Program-made: the position numbers and the translations under genes | Shown here: positions 54,411 through 63,171 of the stretch, piece by piece | How positions within the stretch are numbered: position 1 is the stretch's first letter | Layout of the letters: each line of letters opens with the position of its first letter | The notes under the pieces: generated by a model | Databases searched by the model: none | Seen by the model: the letters and a program-made list of their open reading frames with translations, nothing else | Told to the model about the DNA's origin: nothing | DNA from: Bradyrhizobium guangdongense | GTDB lineage: Bacteria > Pseudomonadota > Alphaproteobacteria > Rhizobiales > Xanthobacteraceae | NCBI RefSeq assembly: GCF_004114975.1 | Contig: NZ_CP030051.1 | Coordinates: forward strand, 6,076,001 to 6,140,000 | Reading direction: 5' to 3' | DNA: 64,000 bases

Positions 54411-55775
54411 ATGAAAGGCCGTACGAAGATGTCGCAAACGGATCGAGACGCAGAGTTCGCGGCCGTTGCGTTGCCGGGCGCGGTCGGCCGCGAGCGTCCC
54501 TCCGCTCCGTCGCGCTTCCGGCAGCTGCCCGATACGATCCAGTCGGGCCTGGCACAGTACGACACCGCGGAAACTATCCTGGCCAAGAACAACGGGCTCG
54601 GACCGGGTTTCAACATGATGCGGCACCTGCTGTCGCTGGTCATTCTGTCACATCATTGTCGTGTGGCCGTTGCCGGGCTGTTCGCAGGCGCCGCCTTCGT
54701 CAAGAAGCTCGATGAACCGGGAATGGCGGTGTTCGTGCTGAAGGATCCAGCCGCAGCCGCGTTTGACAAGATGGGCGGATTGACCGCTCTGTCCTTCAGC
54801 CATCTGCAGGCCACCGAGATCATCCAGGAGCTTCTCCGACCCGGCCTGATTGCGCTCGTCGGAATGTTTTTCGCGCTAAGCGGTTTCCTGGTGACCGGCA
54901 GCGCCATCAAGAACCCGGATCTGAAGACGTTTTTCATCAACCGCGTGCTGCGAATCGTCCCGGCGCTCAGCGTCGAGGTGACGCTCTGCGCGCTCCTGGT
55001 CGGACCGCTGTTGACGCAGTTGCCGCTGTCGCAATACCTGTCGGAGTACCAGTTCTACCGCTACTTCGGCAACATCGTCGGTCATGTCACCTTCGAGCTG
55101 CCGGGCCTGTTCCTGCACAATCCCTGGCCGGAGATGGTCAACGCCAATCTCTGGACCCTGCCCTGGGAGCTCTGGTGCTACGTCTTCGCCTTCGCGCTGC
55201 TGTTCGCGCACATGATCTCGAGCGAGACGCGCAAGGTCCGCTGGATCACGCTTCTAGTCGGCGCGGCGCTGGTGGCAGAGCTCCTCGCCTATTTCATCGA
55301 TCCCGCGACCTTCAACGTGCGATCCGATTCGACCAGACTGGCCGGCTGGTATCTCGTTTTCATGTTCTTCTTCGGCATGGTGTTCCGCCTGAACGCCAGA
55401 TACGTACCGATCCACTGGGTGATCTTTGCGATCTCCGCCGCCTGCTACGCGGGAATCATGTGGCTCAACGTGCTGCTGCCGCTCGCCGGCATCTTCCTGA
55501 CCTACTGCACGGTCTACATCGGCATGCAGAGCTTCAAGGCATTCGATCGCCTGTTTCGCCAGGACCTCTCCTACGGCATCTATCTCTACGGCTTTCCCAT
55601 CACCCAGGCGACGATCGACATCTCCCAGCGCGTTCTGGGGCCGGACCATCGGCTTTCGCTGGCGGTGATCCTGCCGATCGTCGTGGTGCTGACGCTCGGC
55701 TTTGCATCCTTCTCCTGGAACGTGATCGAAAAACCGGCGCTGCGCCTGCGACGGTTCTATCAACGGCCGGCTTGA
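54411..55775 (+). CDS. Acyltransferase-3 family membrane protein, divergent
   Basis: A 454-residue protein; ATG at 54411 or 54429. It has a long hydrophilic N-terminus (about 60 residues), then NMMRHLLSLVILSHHCRVAV, a variant of the family opening with two His, and further TM helices; LFFINRV-type basic segment TFFINRVLRIVPALSVEVTL and WTLPWELWCY are conserved in one branch. The tail WNVIEKPALRLRRF has the family C-terminal motif. It lies 76 bp after the previous acyltransferase in the same direction. Substrate unknown. Confidence 0.87.
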   Translation: MKGRTKMSQTDRDAEFAAVALPGAVGRERPSAPSRFRQLPDTIQSGLAQYDTAETILAKNNGLGPGFNMMRHLLSLVILSHHCRVAVAGLFAGAAFVKKLDEPGMAVFVLKDPAAAAFDKMGGLTALSFSHLQATEIIQELLRPGLIALVGMFFALSGFLVTGSAIKNPDLKTFFINRVLRIVPALSVEVTLCALLVGPLLTQLPLSQYLSEYQFYRYFGNIVGHVTFELPGLFLHNPWPEMVNANLWTLPWELWCYVFAFALLFAHMISSETRKVRWITLLVGAALVAELLAYFIDPATFNVRSDSTRLAGWYLVFMFFFGMVFRLNARYVPIHWVIFAISAACYAGIMWLNVLLPLAGIFLTYCTVYIGMQSFKAFDRLFRQDLSYGIYLYGFPITQATIDISQRVLGPDHRLSLAVILPIVVVLTLGFASFSWNVIEKPALRLRRFYQRPA

Positions 55776-55782
55776 GCGCCGA

Positions 55783-56877
55783 TCAAGCCGCCGGGCTTTG
55801 CGCCATTTTCCGCGCAAAGATGTGCCTGAGCGTCCCGTCGACGAACCGGCGCAGGCGGACCTCGATGATCTCGTAGCTGAGCGCGCTCGCAATCAGGGCG
55901 AGCGCAAGGCCGAAGATCACGAATCCGCTCCACAGCAGCCAGCGATCGACGCCGCGATCCACCAGCTTCAACCCGATGACCTGCAACGGGAACAGGACGA
56001 AGGGGTGAACGAGGTAGAGGCTGTAACTGATCTTGCCGAGGTATTGCAGCGGAGACAGGCTCAACAGGCCCGAGATCCCAGATCCCGTCGCCAGCACCAT
56101 TCCGAACAGGAGAAAACCGGGGAGCAGCGCTGCGAACGGATGCAGGACATCGAGCGCGACATACATGGCGGCAAAGCAGGCGAGCCCGGCAACAACGCCC
56201 GCGACGCCCGTGATCCGAAAGCGGAGATTAATCGCGCTGAACAGCATGCCGACGACGAAAAAAGCCGTGATCGGCCAGCGCAGGATGCAGAGCAAGCCGA
56301 GGAGGATCAGTGGCGCGGCAAGCCACCAGCTCTTCAGCCGCACGACCGCACCGAAGCAGGCTGCGAACAGGATGTAGAACGCCCATTCGTAGGTCAACGT
56401 CCAGGCGTTCTGCTGGGCGATCGGAAACCCGAGCGCGTCCTGGACGAAGAATAAATTGGCAAGGAACACCTGGAGGTAGGTCGGCAGATCGATCCCCCGG
56501 AAGAACTTGTATCCGACGATCGGGCCGACCGCGAACAGCGCGATGTGCAGCACGACGAAGACCGGCATGATGCGCAGGACGCGATCATACATAAATTTTC
56601 CGATCGATCCGTGCCGCACCAGGCTCGCGGGGATCAGAAAGCCGCTGATCATGAAGAACAGCTCGACACCGTGCCCGCCGGAGTTGATCACCGATTGCAG
56701 CCACGGCCAGATCGGCGGCAGAAAGCCGGGATCGGGGATGTCGTAGACGCCCCCCTTCGGCATGTCGCAAAAATGATCGATCAGGACGCTCATCGCGGCG
56801 ACGCCACGAAGGCCCTGGATCGACGGTACGAAACCGCCACCGGCCTCGGCGTAAGACGGGTGCGTTGGCGCCGTCAC
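55783..56877 (-). CDS. Acyltransferase-3 family membrane protein
   Basis: A 364-residue protein from a GTG at 56877. FVPSIQGLRGVAAMSVLIDH holds the catalytic His, DRVLRIMPVFVVLHIALFAV the basic motif, and SYEIIEVRLRRFV ends the TM domain. It overlaps the stop of the gene at 56874 by 4 bp (GTGA), so translation is coupled, and converges with the acyltransferase at 54411 with a 7-bp gap. Multiple acyltransferases with slightly different openings suggest several acyl decorations on one polymer. Confidence 0.9.
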   Translation of the reverse strand: MTAPTHPSYAEAGGGFVPSIQGLRGVAAMSVLIDHFCDMPKGGVYDIPDPGFLPPIWPWLQSVINSGGHGVELFFMISGFLIPASLVRHGSIGKFMYDRVLRIMPVFVVLHIALFAVGPIVGYKFFRGIDLPTYLQVFLANLFFVQDALGFPIAQQNAWTLTYEWAFYILFAACFGAVVRLKSWWLAAPLILLGLLCILRWPITAFFVVGMLFSAINLRFRITGVAGVVAGLACFAAMYVALDVLHPFAALLPGFLLFGMVLATGSGISGLLSLSPLQYLGKISYSLYLVHPFVLFPLQVIGLKLVDRGVDRWLLWSGFVIFGLALALIASALSYEIIEVRLRRFVDGTLRHIFARKMAQSPAA

Positions 56878-57986
56878 TCTGCCACCTGGCTACGGAGGGG
56901 AGACTGGAGCGAAACCGAAGCGAAGGAACGTGGGGACCGGAACCGCTGCCCGAATCTGATGGAGGGCTTTTCGATCGCTAGATAGGTCAGCCAGCTGACG
57001 AGAATCGAGGCTGCGATCACGGCAACCGTAAAGAGAAGCCACTGCATCGGGCCGCTACCGGCGCCGAGATAGTAGAAGATCACGATCATCGCGAACGACC
57101 CCATCAGGTAGATCGAATAACTGATCATGCCGACGAAGGACATGAAGCGCCAGGCGGCCTTCTCGCCGAGGGCCGCGAAGCCGATGAACACGAAGGCCGC
57201 CACAATGTAGGCCGCGCCCATTCCGTACGCGCAGAAGAAGTTCTCCTGGTAGTCGACACCGTAACGCCTGTAGGTGACGCCGGCCGCGAAGATCACATAA
57301 AGAAGAGCGCAGATCCCGACGTGGCGCCAATTGAGCTTGCCTTCCATGACGGTGTCGCGGATCACTTTCCCGAAGAACATCGCCGTCAAATCGAGCGCAA
57401 GCTCGAGCACACCCCACACGGCGTGAATTTTGACGACCGGGAAAGCGACGATGCCGATGATGCAGGTTGCGATGACGATCTGGAGCGCAGTCAGGCGGCG
57501 TGTAAGAAAGCCAGTCGCGAACAGGCAAATACAGCTGATGTAGAAGATCAGCTCCACCGTCAGCGTCCAATAGGCGATCCTGATGTTGGGAACGCCCATG
57601 AACATCTGAAACATGGTCACGTTGGCCAGGACGTGCGAGGACGGAAAGGTCTTACCCTCGATGGCCGGGGAGAGAACCAGCAGGACGACGATCGAGAGCC
57701 AGTACGCCGGATAAAGGCGGAAGAAGCGACTAATGGCGAAGTCTCGAACGGGAGCGGCGCTATTCGGAAAGCTGTAGGGAATCACGAAGCCGCTGACAAA
57801 GAAGAACAGCACCACGCCAAAGCGGCCGAAATTGAAATACTCTCCGAGCGCATAGTGAAACGTCCAATAATACGTCCCGGTCGGCTGATTGAGCACGATC
57901 TGCTCCAGCGTGTGCTGGAGGACGACCGAGAGCACCGCGATGCCGCGAAGCGTATCAACGAAAGCCAATCGTTTGTGCATCTTCAT
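56874..57986 (-). CDS. Acyltransferase-3 family membrane protein
   Basis: A 370-residue protein starting MKMHKRLAFVDTLRGIAVLS with GGGA upstream. The FVDTLRGIAVLSVVLQHTLE opening has the family His, and ISRFFRLYPAYWLSIVVLLV follows. About ten TM helices. Part of a minus-strand operon: Wzy-like gene (58007), this gene, then the acyltransferase at 55783. Role as for its neighbours: periplasmic-side O-acylation of sugars. Confidence 0.9.
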   Translation of the reverse strand: MKMHKRLAFVDTLRGIAVLSVVLQHTLEQIVLNQPTGTYYWTFHYALGEYFNFGRFGVVLFFFVSGFVIPYSFPNSAAPVRDFAISRFFRLYPAYWLSIVVLLVLSPAIEGKTFPSSHVLANVTMFQMFMGVPNIRIAYWTLTVELIFYISCICLFATGFLTRRLTALQIVIATCIIGIVAFPVVKIHAVWGVLELALDLTAMFFGKVIRDTVMEGKLNWRHVGICALLYVIFAAGVTYRRYGVDYQENFFCAYGMGAAYIVAAFVFIGFAALGEKAAWRFMSFVGMISYSIYLMGSFAMIVIFYYLGAGSGPMQWLLFTVAVIAASILVSWLTYLAIEKPSIRFGQRFRSPRSFASVSLQSPLRSQVAE

Positions 57987-58006
57987 TCCCTTTGCCGGTC
58001 AGGCTC

Positions 58007-59344
58007 TCACGATGCCGGCCGCGGCAGATTTGGTCCAAGGCCTGATCCAAGACTTTGGCCTTCATTCGACAGCTGCGCGCGCCGCGCGCGCGGGCGGCGC
58101 GACGGCTCCTGAAGCGCTACGGAGACGCGTCGCGAGAAGACCTCGCTAAAGCTGAGAGCAATGATCAACAGCCCGGTTGCAGGACCATAGTTCAGCACGG
58201 TGATCGTGAAGAGATTGACGGTAAAGATCAGCGACAGCTTGTAAATGTCCGTAACAAAGAACGTAGAACGAAATACCATCCACATGAAGATCACGAACGG
58301 AAATCCGAACATCAGGTAAGTCCCGATGTAGAAATTGTCCACCGGCACCCAATAAGATGCGAGATTCGAGAACAATTGCTGCGGATAATTGAAGCACCCT
58401 ATGCCGCAACCCGTGATGTAACCGATCGGCATCAGGTCGCTCAAATAAACGAACGGCAACTGCCAACTGTTGTTAATTCGATCCATGATGCTGAACAGCA
58501 GGCTCTTGTTGCCGACCACTGTTCCCGACGCAAGCAGGATGAGGGTCGCCGGCGCAAGGATCGCGGCAAATGACCATAGCGCGAGTGCCCGGACCGCCGA
58601 AAATTTCATTCGCTCAGGCAGCATCCGCACGATCAAGAGTACGATGAGATAAAAGGCGAGCACCAGCATCGTCGTCTTGCTCGTGGTCAATTTGATCGCG
58701 TAGATCGCGACGGACCCGCAAACCAGGCACCAAAGAGTGCTTCGCCGGATGGAGGTGGTAACAAAGCAGGTCAAGATAAAGAAGCCTGCCATCGTATTGT
58801 CGGACGCGAAGCCGGATAGCCGGACCTCCGCGGCCGCCCACCAAAGACGGCCCGCCTCGCGCACGGCGCCAAACGATTCATATTTGAAGCCGGTCCAAGG
58901 CATCGTCCAGTACTTGGACAGGATCACCCCGAAGACCGACGCGTAGAATACGCCCGTGAAGATGGCGAGCAGCTTCCTGTACGATGACAGGTCGGCATCG
59001 CAGAACGAGAAGCCGACGAAAACAGGAAGTATCATCTTGAACGACGACGACAAGGCGTTCACGGTTCCCAGGAAGAAGTAGCCGATGCCGAGCGACAGGA
59101 TGATCTGGAGCAGAACGAGAATCGCCAGAACACTTCGGTTTCTGATGATGCAGCGGTTCACGAACAAGAAGATGCAGAACATCGCGATCACGTCCGGCAC
59201 GAACCATAGCGCTCCGACGTGCAGAATCGTGATGTAGTATCGTACGACGCCTCCGAACGCATCGCGGAAGATGTACGCGGTGAGCGCGATGGCTTCGAGA
59301 TTGAAGCCGAAGGCCGGAAGCATAGCGCGCCGGAGACCAACCAT
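58007..59344 (-). CDS. Wzy/O-antigen-ligase-like polytopic membrane protein
   Basis: A 445-residue protein with about 11-12 TM helices, start ATG at 59344 (MVGLRRAMLPAFGFNLEAIA) with AGGGG overlapping the stop of the acyltransferase gene upstream. The large periplasmic loop region with GCGIGCFNYPQQLF and DNFYIGTYLMFGFPFV near residue 375 is what polymerases and ligases of the O-antigen family show. It probably joins repeat units (Wzy). The frame continues upstream to 59923 without a real start. The C-terminal tail is basic and Arg-rich (EPSRRPRARRAQLSNEG). A second polymerase/ligase candidate is at 60954. Confidence 0.78.
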   Translation of the reverse strand: MVGLRRAMLPAFGFNLEAIALTAYIFRDAFGGVVRYYITILHVGALWFVPDVIAMFCIFLFVNRCIIRNRSVLAILVLLQIILSLGIGYFFLGTVNALSSSFKMILPVFVGFSFCDADLSSYRKLLAIFTGVFYASVFGVILSKYWTMPWTGFKYESFGAVREAGRLWWAAAEVRLSGFASDNTMAGFFILTCFVTTSIRRSTLWCLVCGSVAIYAIKLTTSKTTMLVLAFYLIVLLIVRMLPERMKFSAVRALALWSFAAILAPATLILLASGTVVGNKSLLFSIMDRINNSWQLPFVYLSDLMPIGYITGCGIGCFNYPQQLFSNLASYWVPVDNFYIGTYLMFGFPFVIFMWMVFRSTFFVTDIYKLSLIFTVNLFTITVLNYGPATGLLIIALSFSEVFSRRVSVALQEPSRRPRARRAQLSNEGQSLGSGLGPNLPRPAS

Positions 59345-59358
59345 ACGGACCAAAACCC

Positions 59359-60585
59359 CTAGTTGGACGGTCGCGCAGAGGGCGCGACCTGTGACGAAGA
59401 AAATCCTGGAGTCCTGCCGAGGGCACGCCGTAAGACGCGGCCGCCCGGAAGCTCGACATATCGGTAGGTGAAGTTTGAAAGCGCGAGAACGGCGGCAACC
59501 ACGATGGTGAGATTCAACGTCGTGGCCAGGCCTGGACAGATGGAATCGAGTGCAGCGATCGGACGCGCACCTAGAACTTTCACGAAATACTCGGCGAGCA
59601 GCACGACGAAAGCGTGGACCATGTAGATCGAGTATGACCGCTGACCGAGCCACAACAGGGGCTTGATCGTGAGCATGGCGGGAACGAGAGCGGCGTCTGG
59701 AAACGCCAATAGCGAGCCAAGCAGCACGGCAAAGGTTACCGGCGCGAGATAGCTGATCCACGGATAGGCTTCGGTCAGGGACACATGAGCCACGGCCGCA
59801 GCCACGACTGCAAGCTGGACGGCGCCCTGCAGAGCTGGACCGATGTCGCGCGGCAGCCCCTTGACCGCTCTTACGGTGAGCACGCCGAGAAAGAAGCTGG
59901 TGAAACAGCGTAGCAGGCCCCAATCGAACTGGACGTCCAGCTGAGGTGTCGCGACCACGGTTGTGAGCACAAGCCAGCTACCGATCGCCAAAGTGGCGGC
60001 GGCGAAGTAGAACCAGGCGAGTGAGTTGAGCCGCTGCGCCGCGAGCAGCAACAGGCCGAACACCAGATAGGTGTAGAATTCGACGCTGATACTCCAGCTC
60101 GGCGCATTCCAGTTCAGATACTCAATGAAGCCGAGCGAATGCAGCAGGAAGACGTTCAGAAAAAACGAGTAGCCGTTGTTCACTTCAAACGCCGCGGGAC
60201 CGGTGACGACGGCGCCCGCCACCGCCAGTCCGAGCCCGATGCGCACCAGACGAAACAGCAGCAGCACGAGAAGCATCACGATGTGCAGCGGATAGACCCG
60301 CGCGAACCGTCGAACCATGAAGTCGCGCAACGAGAAGCGCCCGAAATCGGTTTGCAGGTAGCTGAGCGACATCACCATGCCGCTGAGCACAAAGAACAGG
60401 TCGACCAGAAATCCGCCGCTGCGGAAGAACGCGCAGTCGATCCAGGCGTGGTTCGGAAATGCCGCGAGGAAGGTCGGCATCAAGATCACATGGTGAATGA
60501 CCACGGTGACCGCTGCGATTCCTCGAATGCTGTCCAGCGTAAGGACATGCGCTTTCTCGCGATGAGCAGGCACCGTCACGGCCAT
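59359..60585 (-). CDS. Acyltransferase-3 family membrane protein
   Basis: A 408-residue protein, ATG at 60585 with AAGGA before it. LTLDSIRGIAAVTVVIHHVI has the catalytic His-His; RRFARVYPLHIVMLLVLLLF is the basic helix-loop. About ten TM helices; the last part FTYRYVELPGGRVLRRALG is conserved in EPS-type members. It heads the minus-strand operon with the Wzy-like gene (14-bp gap) and two more acyltransferases. A perfect inverted repeat lies just before its start. Confidence 0.9.
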   Translation of the reverse strand: MAVTVPAHREKAHVLTLDSIRGIAAVTVVIHHVILMPTFLAAFPNHAWIDCAFFRSGGFLVDLFFVLSGMVMSLSYLQTDFGRFSLRDFMVRRFARVYPLHIVMLLVLLLFRLVRIGLGLAVAGAVVTGPAAFEVNNGYSFFLNVFLLHSLGFIEYLNWNAPSWSISVEFYTYLVFGLLLLAAQRLNSLAWFYFAAATLAIGSWLVLTTVVATPQLDVQFDWGLLRCFTSFFLGVLTVRAVKGLPRDIGPALQGAVQLAVVAAAVAHVSLTEAYPWISYLAPVTFAVLLGSLLAFPDAALVPAMLTIKPLLWLGQRSYSIYMVHAFVVLLAEYFVKVLGARPIAALDSICPGLATTLNLTIVVAAVLALSNFTYRYVELPGGRVLRRALGRTPGFSSSQVAPSARPSN

Positions 60586-60953
60586 TTCCTTGCACTTTGC
60601 AGTGCAACATCTCTACTGAGCATTCGACGCGAATACAATGTTCGCCCGGCACCCGTCGCATGCATTTCGATTGGAGGAGTCGTGCCTCTCGGAAGAGGCG
60701 GCACGACGGCTAATTTGCCGCAGGCGACGTGCCCGTCAGCGTTGAAGAAGGACAAGCCGTCGCGCGCTTCGAGGAACGCGCCGTCTGCGACGCAGCTGGC
60801 TTGTCAAGATGCCCGGGGCCCTGATCTTGTGCACCCTGCATGTTCGTGAAGCAGCGCAACTAGCCTATTCATCCGGCACGAATGTGGCAAAAGGACATAG
60901 AGCTTTAAGGAAGTGGATTGCGGAGTCGCGGCGCGACTCCTCAGGAGTTGATA
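60586..60953. other. Divergent intergenic region, 368 bp
   Basis: No gene is supported here. It separates two opposite transcripts (acyltransferase operon leftward, ligase gene rightward). It contains the perfect palindrome at 60590-60607, and a hairpin-prone stretch around 60680-60706 (GTCGTGCC with GGCACGAC). No recognisable sigma-70 pair of boxes was found. Confidence 0.6.
60590..60607. promoter_or_regulatory. Perfect inverted repeat, candidate operator of the acyltransferase operon
   Basis: TTGCACTTTGCAGTGCAA: 7-bp arms TTGCACT / AGTGCAA around a 4-bp centre. It is 5 bp upstream of the acyltransferase start, overlapping the ribosome site region on the minus strand, so it could be an operator or an mRNA hairpin that limits translation. 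Confidence 0.5.
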
Positions 60954-62309
60954 TTGTACAAGACTTCGCGTTTTGCGGCGATCGGCGTGTTCGTGTTGGC
61001 CCCGCTCCCCTTCGGCTCTGCCGAGACGGTGTGGATCTGCATCTGGACTGTGCTGCTCTCGTTCAGCCTTGTGACTGCCGATCTGCGCAGCGCCACCGTC
61101 GACGATTTCCGCTTATTGTCGCCGTTGCTCGCCGTTCTTGTCGTCGTTGCGGCGGTGATCACAATGCAGTTATGGCCGAATCCAGCCTTTTACCAGGCCG
61201 ATCCAGCATGGGCGGCGGCGCGAGACGTGACGGGCGGAGATCTCCCCGATCGCATCTCCGTCACGGCGAACGGTCCCTGGCTCGCCTTCGGCTATCCGCT
61301 GCTGTTCGCGCTTGCCTTCACGCGTGCTGCCTATATCGCGACGAACGCAGAGGATGCGCGGCAGCTGCTGCGACTTCTCACCTGGGCGGGCCTCGGCTAC
61401 GCGCTCTACGCCATCCTGGCCGGAATTGGCGACCCGACCACGCTTCTGTTCCGTCGCAAGGAAGCCTATCTCGGCTTCGTCACGGGCACGTTCGTCAACA
61501 GAAACACGGCTGCCACATTCTTCGCAACCTGCGCGCTGCTGTTTCTCGCACCGTTATTGCGCTTTATCTATCGTCAGGATCGGCCGGACCGACCGCCCTC
61601 GCGGCAGATGACGGCACTGATTGCCCATTATCTCGGCTCGCCATTTGCACTGGGCGGCGGCTTCGTCGTTTGCCTGGTGGCGACGGCCATGACGGGTTCG
61701 CGCGCGGGGCTTTTGCTGCTGATCCTGACCGTTTTTCTGATGACCGCGCTGTTCTTTGCGCCGCTGCGCGTCGGCAAATTTCGCCGCTGGGGATGGCTTG
61801 CCGGGACAGCCGTCGCGCTGCTCTTTCTGTTTCAGCTCGTCGGCGGTGCTGTGGCGGGACGAATTTTGACCTACGGCCTGGTCGATGAACAGCGGTTCAC
61901 GATGTACCGAACCATACTGACGATGATCCAGCAGCACCCGTGGCTCGGGATCGGGTACGGAAACTTCGAGAGCGCCTTTCCGGCCTACAGGCCTGACACG
62001 CTGGGCAGCCTCGGGGTGTGGGATCGCGCGCACAGCACACCGCTCGAGCTTGCGGTTGAGCTCGGCATCCCGGCCGCGTGTTTGATTATGGCCACATGTC
62101 TCTGGTATCTTTACCAGTTGTTAAACGGAAGCTTGCATCGGCGGCGCGACCGCTACATACCGATTATCGGCGCAAGTGTGGCGACGCTGGGCTTCCTGCA
62201 TACGAGCATTGATTTTTCGTTGCAGATCCCCGGCTTCGGCGTGTTCTTTGCGGCCATCACCGGCTGCGGGCTGGCACAATCCAGGTCCTCGTCGGAGCAA
62301 AAAAAGTAG
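60954..62309 (+). CDS. O-antigen ligase/polymerase family membrane protein (WaaL/Wzy)
   Basis: A 451-residue protein from a TTG at 60954 (LYKTSRFAAIGVFVLAPLPF) with AGGAG seven bases before it; the frame extends to a TTG at 60918. About 12 TM helices. The Wzy_C family features TGTFVNRNTAATFFATCALL, MTGSRAGLLLLILTVFL and HPWLGIGYGNFESAFPAYRP with the AHSTPLELAVELGI periplasmic loop are characteristic of PF04932. It polymerises or ligates polysaccharide units at the outer face of the inner membrane. Start chosen by the ribosome site. Confidence 0.9.
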   Translation: MYKTSRFAAIGVFVLAPLPFGSAETVWICIWTVLLSFSLVTADLRSATVDDFRLLSPLLAVLVVVAAVITMQLWPNPAFYQADPAWAAARDVTGGDLPDRISVTANGPWLAFGYPLLFALAFTRAAYIATNAEDARQLLRLLTWAGLGYALYAILAGIGDPTTLLFRRKEAYLGFVTGTFVNRNTAATFFATCALLFLAPLLRFIYRQDRPDRPPSRQMTALIAHYLGSPFALGGGFVVCLVATAMTGSRAGLLLLILTVFLMTALFFAPLRVGKFRRWGWLAGTAVALLFLFQLVGGAVAGRILTYGLVDEQRFTMYRTILTMIQQHPWLGIGYGNFESAFPAYRPDTLGSLGVWDRAHSTPLELAVELGIPAACLIMATCLWYLYQLLNGSLHRRRDRYIPIIGASVATLGFLHTSIDFSLQIPGFGVFFAAITGCGLAQSRSSSEQKK

Positions 62310-62384
62310 CGTGGTTGCGGCTTTGCCAATATGTTGAGACAAACTTGCTTGCAAATTTTCATGATTACGCCATTGGGGAGTCGA

Positions 62385-63011
62385 ATGCATAAAGCCGTGG
62401 TGCTCGGGGCCACCTTGCTTGCGATGACAGCAGCGACATCGGCTTTTGCGGCCCAGCCCGGCTGCGTTCCAAATCCCAGCGCGGTGAGCTCTGAACGGGC
62501 GATCGAGTTCCTCGACAAGCCTGAGGCTCTCCTGAACCAGTTCAAAGACGGTCAGGGCGGCCTCGCCTCTCAGGTCCGGGATCTCCTGACCAACCGGCCT
62601 GAAACGCTGGAGGGCATGATCTCGCTCGCCAAGGCGAGCTCGGACGACCAGGGCCGCGCGGTTGGCGCGGGAATGGGCACCGCTGCCGCAGTTTGCGTGC
62701 TGACGCAGCCGCAGTTTGCCCAGGAAATCCAGACGGTCGCGTTGAAGACCGAAAATCCCGGGCTGATCCAGTCCTTCACGAGCATCACCGGCGATATTCC
62801 GACCGAGGCGATCGTCGGCGCAGCCGCGAACGGCGACACGACTGCGGGCGGCGGACAAGGCACGACGGCAGATCAGCGCGGCGGCGGGTCGATCAATTCG
62901 CCCTCCCCGCCTTCGTTCACCTCTGGAGCGAGCCCGGTCGCCCAGACGAACACCTTGTTTGCGGCCTCGACCGGAACGTCCTCGCTGACCACCACTAGCC
63001 CGTCGCGCTAG
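62385..63011 (+). CDS. Secreted protein of unknown function
   Basis: A 208-residue protein from an ATG at 62385 with GGGGAG upstream. Signal peptide MHKAVVLGATLLAMTAATSA, cut near FAAQPG. The mature part starts with GCVPNPSAVSSERAIEFLDK, then a helical central section (LLNQFKDGQGGLASQVRDLL), and ends in a low-complexity Gly/Ser/Thr/Pro tail (residues about 160-208). Two Cys (CVPN and AAVCVLTQ) may form a disulfide. No family is recognised. It follows the ligase gene by 75 bp and is followed by two hairpins. Confidence 0.8.
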   Translation: MHKAVVLGATLLAMTAATSAFAAQPGCVPNPSAVSSERAIEFLDKPEALLNQFKDGQGGLASQVRDLLTNRPETLEGMISLAKASSDDQGRAVGAGMGTAAAVCVLTQPQFAQEIQTVALKTENPGLIQSFTSITGDIPTEAIVGAAANGDTTAGGGQGTTADQRGGGSINSPSPPSFTSGASPVAQTNTLFAASTGTSSLTTTSPSR

Positions 63012-63052
63012 TCAGGGAACGATATCAACCTAAACGGATTGATTAACCAAAG

Positions 63053-63076
63053 CCGGCCACGCAGGAGCGTGGCCGG
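63053..63076 (+). terminator. Terminator of the unknown secreted-protein gene
   Basis: CCGGCCACGC (63053-63062) and GCGTGGCCGG (63067-63076) form a perfect 10-bp stem over AGGA, followed by a weak T-rich stretch (GTATTTGCGTTCAATTTT). It is 41 bp after the stop at 63011. Confidence 0.85.
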
Positions 63077-63090
63077 GTATTTGCGTTCAA

Positions 63091-63121
63091 TTTTAGAGAT
63101 TCGGGGAACCCGTCTCTAAAA
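63091..63121. promoter_or_regulatory. Hairpin upstream of the BTLCP gene
   Basis: TTTTAGAGA (63091-63099) pairs with TCTCTAAAA (63113-63121); an inner CGGG/CCCG pair with GAA loop extends the stem, with a TT bulge. The A/T outer stem and its position 50 bp before the next ATG suggest a second terminator for the upstream transcript or a regulatory hairpin. Confidence 0.5.
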
Positions 63122-63171
63122 TCTCTGTGCGAGACCTGTTGCGTCAAGAAGGACGGATAACGGGGGATAAG

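Noticed and set aside
59345..59923. N-terminal extension of the Wzy-like gene
   Set aside because: Lies inside the acyltransferase gene in another frame; real TM sequence begins at 59344 with a ribosome site.
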